Origin: Sediminibacterium sp. TEGAF015
GTDB taxonomy: Bacteria > Bacteroidota > Bacteroidia > Chitinophagales > Chitinophagaceae
DNA length: 64,000 nucleotides
Reading direction: 5' to 3'
Assembly (NCBI RefSeq): GCF_025997995.1
Contig: NZ_AP026683.1
Span: 558,501-622,500 of the forward strand
Below, piece by piece: positions 45,238 through 52,049 of this stretch. Every line of letters begins with the position of its first letter. The stretch's first letter is position 1. Under the pieces are notes generated by a model. It made no database searches, was not told the DNA's origin, and saw only the letters and a program-made list of their open reading frames with translations. The position numbers and the translations under genes are program-made.

Positions 45238-47670
45238 ATGAACAATCTATTGTTTTATGCCGTTCCGGCTATGGGAGTCATCGGACTTCTTTACACCTTG
45301 ATTAAATTTAACTGGGTTTCCAAGCAGGACGCTGGTAACGCCAGAATGAAGGAAATCAGCACTTTTATTGCAGAGGGTGCTATGGCATTCTTAAAAGCTG
45401 AGTGGAAAATCTTAGCTTATTTCGTAGTAATCGTTGCTATATTATTAGGTTTCATGGCACAGTCTAATGAAGACAGCCATTGGAGCATTGCCATTTCATT
45501 CTTTATTGGTGCGGTTTTCAGTGCCACTGCTGGTTACATTGGAATGAAAGTAGCTACCAAAGCAAACGTACGTACTGCTGAAGCTGCTAAAACCAGTTTG
45601 AGTAAAGCATTAAATGTATCCTTTACTGGTGGAGCTGTGATGGGCTTAGGCGTATCTGGTTTGGCTGTACTAGGATTGGGTGGATTGTTCCTAGCATTGA
45701 AGGAATTTTTCTTTGTTTCTGGTGATCCGAAAGAAATGTTAAAGACCATTGAAGTATTAACTGGTTTTTCATTAGGTGCTGAAAGTATTGCCTTGTTTGC
45801 ACGTGTGGGTGGTGGTATTTATACCAAAGCTGCTGACGTAGGTGCTGACTTAGTTGGAAAAGTAGAAGCAGGTATTCCTGAAGATGATCCACGTAACCCT
45901 GCTACCATTGCTGATAACGTGGGTGATAACGTAGGTGACGTTGCTGGTATGGGTGCTGACTTATTTGGTTCATATGTTGCAACCGTTTTGGCTACGATGG
46001 TATTGGGTAATGAAGTAACCGCTGCTGATGGATCCAGATTAGTGGATGCATTTGGTGGTTTGTCTCCTATTTTATTACCAATGCTAATTGCAGGTATTGG
46101 AATTATATTATCTATTGTAGGTACCCTATTCGTTAGAATTGGTGAATCTGCCGGTTTACATACAGCTGTAGTACAAAAAGCATTGAACATGGGTAACTAT
46201 GGTTCTATGATTTTAACGGCTATTGTTTGTTACTTCTTAGTAGGAAATGTATTACCTGAAACCATGACACTAAGAGGTGCAGAATTTACCAGAAACGGAG
46301 TGTACGGTGCAATCGTAGTTGGCTTAGTGGTAGGTACTTTAATGAGTATTATTACTGAGTACTATACTGCTATGGGCAAGCGTCCTGTTTTAAGTATTAT
46401 TCGTCAGTCAGCAACAGGTCATGCTACCAATATCATTGGCGGTTTGGCTATTGGTATGGAAAGTACTTTCTTGCCAATTATTGTATTGGCTGGTGGAATT
46501 TACGGTTCATTCCTTTGTGCAGGTTTATACGGTGTGGCTATTGCTGCAGCAGGTATGATGGCAACTACAGGTATGCAATTGGCCATTGATGCATTTGGTC
46601 CTATCGCAGATAATGCAGGTGGTATAGCTGAAATGAGTGAATTACCAGGTGAAGTGCGCGAAAAGACAGATATTTTAGATGCTGTGGGGAACACAACTGC
46701 TGCTAGTGGTAAAGGTTTTGCTATTGCGTCTGCAGCTTTAACTGCATTGGCTTTGTTTGCGGCTTTCGTAGGTGTGGCTATGCCAGACAATCAGCATATC
46801 GATATTTATAAGGCTGATGTATTGGCTGCTTTATTTATCGGCGGTATGATTCCATTTATCTTCTCTTCTCTTGCTATTAGAGCAGTTGGTGAAGCGGCTA
46901 TGGCTATGGTGGAAGAAGTGCGTCGTCAGTTCAGAACCATTCCAGGCATTATGGAAGGAACTGGTAAGCCTGAATACGATAAGTGTGTGGCCATTTCAAC
47001 TGAAGCTTCTTTGAAGAAAATGATGATGCCAGGTGCTATCACTATTATCTCTCCATTGTTGATTGGTTTCTTATTAGGACCTGAAGCATTGGGCGGATTC
47101 TTGGCGGGCGCTACTGTGAGTGGTGTATTGATGGGTATCTTCCAGAACAACGCCGGTGGTGCTTGGGATAATGCTAAGAAGTCTTTTGAAAAAGGAGTAG
47201 AAATTAATGGTGAAATGTATTACAAGAAGTCAGAGCCACATAAGGCTTCTGTAACTGGTGATACTGTAGGTGATCCATTTAAGGATACATCTGGTCCATC
47301 AATGAATATCCTTATCAAATTGATGTCAATCGTTTCTTTGGTAATTGCACCTACATTGGCACATATGCATCCAACAACAAATGCTGCTACCAAAGTAGAG
47401 AAGAAAATTGAAATCAGCATTGGCGGTCAGGATTCAGGAATGAATGTTACCGTTACCGGTGAAAAAGATGGTTTAAAAGACCTAATTGAAGCATTGAAAA
47501 CTGATGGAGTGGTAAGCAATCCTGAGAATGTAGATATTCAGATTAAAGATGGTAAATTAATCATCAATGGTACTGCACAATCAGATGAAGTTTATAAAAA
47601 GTACGAAAAGTTTTACATGAGTATTGGTGAAAAAGGTATTGAAATTAAAGCCTCAGAAATCAAGAAATAA
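45238..47670 (+). CDS. hppA: membrane-bound K+-stimulated ion-pumping pyrophosphatase
   Basis: The 810-residue protein couples pyrophosphate hydrolysis to Na+ or H+ pumping. It has about sixteen membrane helices and the family's '[49 protein letters not shown]' active-site block. The '[21 protein letters not shown]' stretch has Ala and Gly where K+-independent enzymes have Lys and Thr, so a K+-dependent type is predicted. The last ~95 residues form a soluble extension after the final helix, beyond the usual family end. The ATG at 45238 was chosen over an upstream TTG. It is monocistronic with a strong terminator. Confidence 0.95.
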   Translation: MNNLLFYAVPAMGVIGLLYTLIKFNWVSKQDAGNARMKEISTFIAEGAMAFLKAEWKILAYFVVIVAILLGFMAQSNEDSHWSIAISFFIGAVFSATAGYIGMKVATKANVRTAEAAKTSLSKALNVSFTGGAVMGLGVSGLAVLGLGGLFLALKEFFFVSGDPKEMLKTIEVLTGFSLGAESIALFARVGGGIYTKAADVGADLVGKVEAGIPEDDPRNPATIADNVGDNVGDVAGMGADLFGSYVATVLATMVLGNEVTAADGSRLVDAFGGLSPILLPMLIAGIGIILSIVGTLFVRIGESAGLHTAVVQKALNMGNYGSMILTAIVCYFLVGNVLPETMTLRGAEFTRNGVYGAIVVGLVVGTLMSIITEYYTAMGKRPVLSIIRQSATGHATNIIGGLAIGMESTFLPIIVLAGGIYGSFLCAGLYGVAIAAAGMMATTGMQLAIDAFGPIADNAGGIAEMSELPGEVREKTDILDAVGNTTAASGKGFAIASAALTALALFAAFVGVAMPDNQHIDIYKADVLAALFIGGMIPFIFSSLAIRAVGEAAMAMVEEVRRQFRTIPGIMEGTGKPEYDKCVAISTEASLKKMMMPGAITIISPLLIGFLLGPEALGGFLAGATVSGVLMGIFQNNAGGAWDNAKKSFEKGVEINGEMYYKKSEPHKASVTGDTVGDPFKDTSGPSMNILIKLMSIVSLVIAPTLAHMHPTTNAATKVEKKIEISIGGQDSGMNVTVTGEKDGLKDLIEALKTDGVVSNPENVDIQIKDGKLIINGTAQSDEVYKKYEKFYMSIGEKGIEIKASEIKK

Positions 47671-47690
47671 TTAGCGTTTATTGCAAAGAA

Positions 47691-47717
47691 AAACCCCGAA
47701 AATTTCGGGGTTTTTTT
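47691..47717 (+). terminator. strong terminator between hppA and DUF3276 (bidirectional)
   Basis: AACCCCGAAA pairs with the following TTTCGGGGTT across a very short A/T loop and is followed by TTTTTTT; the other strand also has an A/T-rich flank. It lies between two convergent genes and probably serves both. Confidence 0.9.
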
Positions 47718-47739
47718 ATGTAAGCAAGCAATCGAAAAA

Positions 47740-48195
47740 CTACCATTTGTCTACTTCTTCAGTAGCAGTGTCATTTACCACAGGAGCGTCGTTAGCTGGC
47801 GCTGCTGCAGATGGTGTGAAAGCAGTTGCAGGTTCAGCCAGTGGCGCCTCATTTGCTTCTGCATGTTCAGGTACATAGTTTTCACCTTCTCCCTCTCCTT
47901 CTGGATACTCATGATTAAATGCATCAAAATCAAAATCAGGCATTAGATCTGTTTTAACAAAATCTACTGCTTCTCCCAGTGCTTTAATAAATTTATTAAA
48001 GTCTTCTTTGTACAGAAAAATTTTGTGACGGTCATAACCATTGTTATCAAAGCGTTTGCGGCTCTCTGTAATGGTTAAGAAGTAATCGTTGCCACGTGTT
48101 GCCCTTACATCAAAAAAGTAAGTTCTTCTCTTTCCTGCACGGATGCGAGTGCTGTACACACTCTCCATTTTTTTGTCGTTGTTCTCGTACGCCAC
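47740..48195 (-). CDS. DUF3276 (PUR-domain) nucleic-acid-binding protein
   Basis: The 151-residue protein matches the bacterial PUR family: 'SVYSTRIRAGKRRTYFFDVRATRGNDYFLTITESRKRF' and 'YDRHKIFLYKEDFNKFIKALGEAVDFV'. It ends with a Glu/Ala/Pro-rich low-complexity tail of about 50 residues. Pur-alpha-like domains bind single-stranded purine-rich DNA or RNA. In Bacteroidota this gene is common and probably acts in RNA or DNA housekeeping; the specific target is not known. A well-spaced promoter lies upstream, and the gene is a single unit. Confidence 0.9.
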   Translation of the reverse strand: MAYENNDKKMESVYSTRIRAGKRRTYFFDVRATRGNDYFLTITESRKRFDNNGYDRHKIFLYKEDFNKFIKALGEAVDFVKTDLMPDFDFDAFNHEYPEGEGEGENYVPEHAEANEAPLAEPATAFTPSAAAPANDAPVVNDTATEEVDKW

Positions 48196-48230
48196 AGTTA
48201 TTAGTGTTTGGTTAACAGTTTGTTAATGGT

Positions 48231-48261
48231 TAAAAATAGGAGTTGTTTCGGAATTACCAAA
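48231..48261 (-). promoter_or_regulatory. promoter of the DUF3276 gene
   Basis: On the minus strand TTTG (48258-48261) and TATTTTTA (48231-48238) are separated by 19 bases, the usual Bacteroidota spacing. The -7 box has one mismatch to TAnnTTTG at its last base. The leader before the ATG at 48195 would be about 30 bases. Confidence 0.5.
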
Positions 48262-48314
48262 AATTTCCAGTAAATAATCAACAAAAATGTAATTCGTTAT
48301 TTGGCGTTGCAACA

Positions 48315-50153
48315 CTAAATGTCTGCACTTTGCTGTACAGAAGCTTCCAGCTGCATTCTGTATAGTTCTGCATAGTAACCGTTCAATTGCATTAATTGAT
48401 CATGGGTACCCTTCTCTGCCATTTTTCCGTCTTCAAGTACAATGATCTGGTCAAAATGAAAACCAGAAAAAATACGATGTGTAATTATGATGGCTGTTTT
48501 GTCTTGTAAGTAATTGTACAAATGGCCAATAATATGTTTCTCTGTTTTGGCATCAACAGCACTTAAGCAGTCGTCGAACACAATGATTTCCGGATTTTTA
48601 ATCAAAGCCCTGGCAATAGAAATTCTTTGCTTCTGGCCTCCGCTTAGTGTTACTCCGCGCTCTCCTATCATGGTTTCATATCCGTTTTCAAAGCCCATGA
48701 TTTCATTGTGGATGCTAGCACTTTTGGCGGCTTCTTCTACCCTTTCAATGGGTGTATCCGGAGAAACTCCAAAACGGATATTATTGGCCACAGTATCACT
48801 GAATAAAAATATGTCCTGTTGTACATAGCTGATATTCTTGCGAAGTTTTTCTAAACTGTACATATGCAGCGGTTTTGATCCCACTGTAATACTTCCTTTA
48901 TCAGGCTCATAAAATCGCAATAACAATTGTGCAAGCGTAGATTTTCCACTTCCCGTTTTTCCTAATACCAGGATTTTTTCGCCCCGGTTAATTTGTAAAC
49001 TTAACTGCTGAATGGCTTTAATTCCTGTATCAGGATAGGTAAAATCTACTTGTTTAAATTCAATGGTCCCTGATACCATTTCATCAGGCAAAACGGTTGG
49101 ATGATCCTTAATGGCTGGCTCAAGTTGCAAAAATTCATTCAGTCTTTTTTGTGAAGCAGCAGCCCGTTGTATCATACTTGCTGTCCAACCGATGGCACTA
49201 ACCGGAAATGTCAGCATATTGATGTATATCACAAACTCAACAATGGTACCCACTTTTGAAGGGTCCTGCATGGCTTGCATTCCACCCAGAAAAATGGTAA
49301 TTAATGTACTGATGCCAATCATCAATGCCATACTAGGAAAATACAGGGCTTCTACTCTGGCAAGCCCAATTGCATTCTGCTTGTATTTTTCGCTGTTTTG
49401 ATTAAAGAAACCGAACATGGCTTTTTCCTGAACAAAAGACTTTATAACTCTGATGCCGGAATAAGATTCCTGGGCATTGGTGGTTAAATTGGAAAGATCT
49501 TCCTGAATGGATTCACTCTTTTTATTAATGATACTATTGACTTTGTATATGGTAATGGCTAGTAAAGGAAGCGGGGCCAGAACGAGTAAAGTAAGGTTTA
49601 CATCTTTACTTAACATATTAACGAGACAAAATCCAATTAATGTAACCAGATTGATCAGGTACATAACAGCCGGTCCAGTGTACATCCTTACCCTGCTTAC
49701 GTCTTCGGCAATTCTGTTCATTAAATCCCCTGTGCTGTTTTGTTTGTAAAATGCAGTATGTAAACGTTGGTATTGCTGATAAACTTCATTTTTCTGGTCA
49801 AATTCTATATGTCTGCTCATGACAATGATGGTCTGACGCATAAAAAACATTAGAACCCCTCTAATGATGGCTATTCCCAGAATACTCAGACTGCAAAAGG
49901 CAATCAGCCAGCCAAAACTCCAGTCCTTATTACTAACCAGGGCAATGAAACGGTTCACAATGTCTCCCTCAGCGTGGTAAACAGAAGCTGGCTTGGCGCC
50001 GGGAAGCTTTTGTTGTACAAGACTGATTACGTAACCGGTGATTTGTGGCGCTAAAACTGCAAAATAATTGGACGTAATTACAAAGAATATCCCAATAAAG
50101 AAACGCTTTCTATACTTCCAGAAATAATGATTTAATGAGGCTAATTCTTTCAA
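48315..50153 (-). CDS. ABC transporter, fused permease-ATPase (type IV exporter half)
   Basis: The 612-residue protein has an N-terminal six-helix exporter domain (about residues 15-325) and a C-terminal ATPase. Motifs are Walker A 'GKTGSGKSTLAQLLLRFY', Q-loop 'SYVQQDIFLF', signature 'LSGGQKQRISIARAL', Walker B 'EIIVFDDCLSAVD' and the H-loop 'IIITHR'. Walker B ends in Asp-Asp rather than Asp-Glu, as in one subunit of heterodimeric exporters such as BmrC/BmrD, so this half may carry a degenerate site and need a partner. No partner is next to it. The substrate (lipid or drug) is unknown. Confidence 0.9.
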   Translation of the reverse strand: MKELASLNHYFWKYRKRFFIGIFFVITSNYFAVLAPQITGYVISLVQQKLPGAKPASVYHAEGDIVNRFIALVSNKDWSFGWLIAFCSLSILGIAIIRGVLMFFMRQTIIVMSRHIEFDQKNEVYQQYQRLHTAFYKQNSTGDLMNRIAEDVSRVRMYTGPAVMYLINLVTLIGFCLVNMLSKDVNLTLLVLAPLPLLAITIYKVNSIINKKSESIQEDLSNLTTNAQESYSGIRVIKSFVQEKAMFGFFNQNSEKYKQNAIGLARVEALYFPSMALMIGISTLITIFLGGMQAMQDPSKVGTIVEFVIYINMLTFPVSAIGWTASMIQRAAASQKRLNEFLQLEPAIKDHPTVLPDEMVSGTIEFKQVDFTYPDTGIKAIQQLSLQINRGEKILVLGKTGSGKSTLAQLLLRFYEPDKGSITVGSKPLHMYSLEKLRKNISYVQQDIFLFSDTVANNIRFGVSPDTPIERVEEAAKSASIHNEIMGFENGYETMIGERGVTLSGGQKQRISIARALIKNPEIIVFDDCLSAVDAKTEKHIIGHLYNYLQDKTAIIITHRIFSGFHFDQIIVLEDGKMAEKGTHDQLMQLNGYYAELYRMQLEASVQQSADI

Positions 50154-50198
50154 AAACTTTCAATTAGAATGCAAATATAGCTTCGAATGAAAATAAGT

Positions 50199-50230
50199 TT
50201 TGGATAAAAAAAAATCACCCCTTACTTTTG
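50199..50230 (+). promoter_or_regulatory. promoter of tRNA-Ser
   Basis: TTTG (50199-50202) and TACTTTTG (50223-50230, full match to TAnnTTTG) are separated by 20 bases and end 4 bases before the tRNA. This is a textbook Bacteroidota promoter and implies almost no 5' leader. Confidence 0.75.
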
Positions 50231-50234
50231 ACGC

Positions 50235-50319
50235 GGAGAGCTGGCAGAGTGGTCGATTGCGGCAGTCTTGAAAACTGTTGACTGTAACAGGTCCGGGGGT
50301 TCGAATCCCTCGCTCTCCG
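50235..50319 (+). tRNA. tRNA-Ser (anticodon TGA)
   Basis: The 85-base gene folds as a class II tRNA. The acceptor GGAGAGC pairs with GCTCTCC, followed by the discriminator G. The D-arm contains 'GCAGAGTGGTCGATTGC', and the anticodon stem-loop 'CAGTCTTGAAAACTG' presents TGA (serine). A long variable arm typical of serine tRNAs and the T-loop GTTCGAATC follow. The CCA end is not encoded (the tail is GCAAAA). It is followed by a terminator and then by an IS element. Confidence 0.93.
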
Positions 50320-50325
50320 CAAAAG

Positions 50326-50357
50326 AAAAAGCCCCGAGAAATACTCGGGGCTTTTCT
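50326..50357 (+). terminator. terminator of tRNA-Ser
   Basis: GCCCCGAG (50331-50338) and CTCGGGGC (50344-50351) form an 8-bp stem with loop AAATA, flanked by A-rich and T-rich sequence (TTTTCTATTTTT follows). It starts 7 bases after the tRNA end. Confidence 0.9.
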
Positions 50358-50369
50358 ATTTTTCTGGAG

Positions 50370-50393
50370 TGTCTCGTCCTAGTATATCGATAC
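50370..50393 (+). repeat. left terminal inverted repeat of the IS3 element
   Basis: It starts TGTCTCGTCCTA and ends CGATAC. It matches the reverse complement of the right end at 17 of 24 positions, with two conserved blocks (CGTCCTA and CGATAC). Confidence 0.9.
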
Positions 50394-50407
50394 ACAAAAT
50401 GTAAAAT

Positions 50408-50842
50408 ATGCAGGACAATCAAGAGAATCAGTATGTTAAGCGAAAACAAAGTGATTACCCTTTGTCGCTAAAATTAGAGATTATTCAAGAAATTGAACGC
50501 GGTAAACTATCCACTAGAGGGGCCATGGTCAAGTATGGGGTGCAATCTAGGGCAACTATTATTGCCTGGTTAAGAAAATATGGGAACTTTAACTGGGAAA
50601 ACCAAACTCCCTCGTATATGCCCAAAACCCCAGAGCAAAAGCTGCTCGAGATGGAATTAAAGATTAAGCTTCTGGAAAAGCAAAAAGCTTTTTTAGAACA
50701 TCAAGTAGAGCAGGCAGATAAAAAAGCCATGATTTTCGATATGATGATCAATTTGGCAGAGAAAGAATATAATATTCCAATAAGAAAAAACTCCTCACCC
50801 GAACAATCGACCAATATCGATCAGAAAAAAAAGAAACGCTAA
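50408..50842 (+). CDS. IS3-family transposase OrfA (helix-turn-helix, leucine-zipper)
   Basis: The 144-residue protein has an N-terminal helix-turn-helix of the IS3/IS150 type: 'SLKLEIIQEIERGKLSTRGAMVKYGVQSRATIIAWLRKYG', which recognises the element ends. A coiled-coil with leucine heptads follows ('KLLEMELKIKLLEKQKAFLEHQVEQ'). It ends in a run of Lys codons that forms the slippery A_AAA_AAG site, so ribosomes can shift -1 into orfB to make the full transposase. OrfA alone normally acts as a regulator of transposition. The ATG lies 38 bases inside the left terminal repeat. Confidence 0.9.
   Translation: MQDNQENQYVKRKQSDYPLSLKLEIIQEIERGKLSTRGAMVKYGVQSRATIIAWLRKYGNFNWENQTPSYMPKTPEQKLLEMELKIKLLEKQKAFLEHQVEQADKKAMIFDMMINLAEKEYNIPIRKNSSPEQSTNIDQKKKKR
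50827..50833 (+). other. programmed -1 frameshift site A_AAA_AAG
   Basis: The heptamer AAAAAAG is in the correct phase (A AAA AAG in the orfA frame), four codons before the orfA stop. After the shift the frame reads straight into orfB through 'ETLTATCALFGLSRQ' without a stop. This is the classic IS3 arrangement. A short ACAG/CTGT hairpin just downstream could be the stimulator. Confidence 0.85.
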
Positions 50843-50856
50843 CAGCTACCTGTGCG

Positions 50857-51711
50857 TTGTTCGGGTTAAGCAGACAGGTCTATTATCGCAGAATTAGGGC
50901 TACCAATAAAAGAAAGACACTAGCTCAGGAGGTAATTGATTTAATTGTTCCTATACGTAGAAGAATGCCACGAATTGGCACAAGAAAATTGTATTTCTTA
51001 CTAAAGCCTAAATTGGAACTACTTGGAATTGGTCGAGATAAGTTATTTGCCATTATGAAAGCCAATCACCTAGAAGTAAAGCCTGAAAGGAGTTACAGGA
51101 TAACAACTTTCTCTCACCATAGGTTCAGAAAGCATAAAGATCTGGTAAATGGATTATTTATCACAAGACCAGAACAAGTATGGGTGTCCGATATAACTTA
51201 TATGCAATCTGCCATTGGACACCACTACCTTGCATTGGTTACGGATGCCTACTCAAAGAAAATAGTTGGGTATGACCTATCGAATAATTTACAAACGGAA
51301 GGGGTTTTAAGAGCAATGAAAATGGCTATTAAAACAAGAAAATATCGAGAAGCAGTACTCATACATCACTCAGACAGAGGCCTACAATATTGCTCCAATG
51401 AATATCAAAGGTTACTTAGTAATCATAAAATCACTTGTAGTATGACGACAGACTCTGACCCCTACTCAAATGCCATAGCTGAAAGAGTCAATGGAATCAT
51501 TAAAAATGAGTTTTGTATCGAAAACTACAAAGTTGACCTAACTACTCAACAGCAAATTATTAAAGAAACCATTGACATCTATAATCAAGAAAGACCACAC
51601 TATTCTTGCTCCTATTTAACCCCCAATCAAATGCATTGTCAATCTAAACTTCCTATTAAAACCTATAAAAACAAAAAAGGTAGCAGGAACGCTCCTGCTA
51701 CCTTTGAATAA
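50857..51711 (+). CDS. IS3-family transposase OrfB (DDE catalytic domain)
   Basis: The 284-residue open frame begins without an ATG (TTG at 50857) because it is expressed by -1 frameshift from orfA as a fused transposase. It has the IS3 HTH_21 region ('RRRMPRIGTRKLYFLLKPKLELLGIGRDKLFAIMKANHLEVKP') and the integrase core rve. The catalytic residues are Asp in 'WVSDITYMQ', Asp in 'IHHSDRGLQYCS' and Glu in 'AIAERVNGIIKNEF', seven residues before the conserved Lys region. It ends in the typical 'IDIYNQERPHYSCSYLTPNQMH' block. A 13-bp hairpin overlaps its last codons. Confidence 0.92.
   Translation: MFGLSRQVYYRRIRATNKRKTLAQEVIDLIVPIRRRMPRIGTRKLYFLLKPKLELLGIGRDKLFAIMKANHLEVKPERSYRITTFSHHRFRKHKDLVNGLFITRPEQVWVSDITYMQSAIGHHYLALVTDAYSKKIVGYDLSNNLQTEGVLRAMKMAIKTRKYREAVLIHHSDRGLQYCSNEYQRLLSNHKITCSMTTDSDPYSNAIAERVNGIIKNEFCIENYKVDLTTQQQIIKETIDIYNQERPHYSCSYLTPNQMHCQSKLPIKTYKNKKGSRNAPATFE
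51676..51705 (+). terminator. 13-bp perfect hairpin inside the end of orfB
   Basis: AAAGGTAGCAGGA and TCCTGCTACCTTT form a perfect 13-bp stem with loop ACGC. It lies within the last codons of the transposase, whose stop ends at 51711. It resembles a terminator embedded in the coding sequence; the short T-stretch is part of the right arm. Confidence 0.7.
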
Positions 51712-51734
51712 ACTACTTTTATACTTTAATAACC

Positions 51735-51758
51735 GTATCGGTTATTTAGGACGGGTCA
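51735..51758 (-). repeat. right terminal inverted repeat of the IS3 element
   Basis: Read on the minus strand it starts TGACCCGTCCTA and ends CGATAC, mirroring the left end. The 3-bp target duplication GAG follows immediately. Confidence 0.9.
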
Positions 51759-51793
51759 GAGTCTGAACCGTAGGTTCAAGCGGAGGAAAAAAT

Positions 51794-51836
51794 AAAGAAA
51801 AGCCTAAGGCACACAGTGCCTGGGCTTTTTCTTTTG
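51794..51836 (+). terminator. terminator-like hairpin downstream of the IS element
   Basis: AAAGAAAAGCC.AAGGCAC pairs with GTGCCT.GGGCTTTTTCTTT around loop ACA; the stem is about 16 bp with two small bulges and ends in a T-rich run. It has no gene of its own. Before the IS insertion it lay about 60 bases after the tRNA-Ser terminator. Confidence 0.75.
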
Positions 51837-51856
51837 CCTCCCCCCCATTGGGATCA

Positions 51857-52049
51857 GCGAAGCTAATCCTCTGCAAGAGGGGGCGAAGCTAATCCTCTGC
51901 AAGAGAGAGCGAAGCTAATCCACTGAAAGTGGGGCGAAGCTAATCCTCTGCAAGAGGGGGCGAAGCTAATCCTCTGCAAGAGAGAGCGAAGCTAATCCAC
52001 TGAAAGTGGGGCGAAGCTAATCCTCTGCAAGAGGGGGCGAAGCTAATCC
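51857..52049 (+). repeat. tandem array of seven 25/26-bp hairpin units plus a partial eighth
   Basis: Each unit starts GCGAAGCTAAT and continues with a short inverted repeat. Three unit types alternate A-B-C-A-B-C-A at 51857, 51883, 51909, 51934, 51960, 51986 and 52011. The eighth copy (52037-52049) is cut short where it enters the sulfatase coding region. Type A carries CCTCT-GCA-AGAGG, type B the same stem with a changed right flank (AGAGAGA), and type C CCACT-GAA-AGTGG, so paired bases change together. The higher-order period is 77 bp. The array sits between a stranded terminator and the convergent sulfatase, whose TAG stop lies inside the last copy. Repeats touch end to end, with no spacers. 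Confidence 0.9.

Larger units (their letters stand above)
50370..51758 (+). mobile_element. IS3-family insertion sequence (IS150-like group), intact
   Basis: The 1389-bp element is bounded by imperfect 24-bp terminal inverted repeats (17 of 24 bases match) that begin TG and end CA. It is flanked by a 3-bp direct duplication, GAG at 50367-50369 and 51759-51761, as expected for IS3 transposition. Inside are orfA and orfB with a -1 frameshift site, a DDE catalytic triad and a strong hairpin at the end of orfB. Everything needed for mobility appears intact, so insertion is probably recent. It has landed 13 bases downstream of the tRNA-Ser terminator and does not break any recognisable gene. Confidence 0.92.

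Noticed and set aside
45819-46190. Antisense ORF within hppA
   Set aside because: It is a shadow of the conserved pyrophosphatase active-site region, Ala/Pro rich only by base bias.
50268-50471. Plus-strand ORF overlapping tRNA-Ser and the IS left end
   Set aside because: It runs through the tRNA, its terminator and the IS terminal repeat, so it is not a real gene.
50235-51761. Integrative element attached at tRNA-Ser
   Set aside because: There is no integrase, and the IS has a 3-bp GAG duplication typical of IS3 transposition. The tRNA 3' end is not duplicated at the other side.
51857-52049. CRISPR array
   Set aside because: Repeats are directly adjacent, with no unique spacers, and no cas genes are present in the window.
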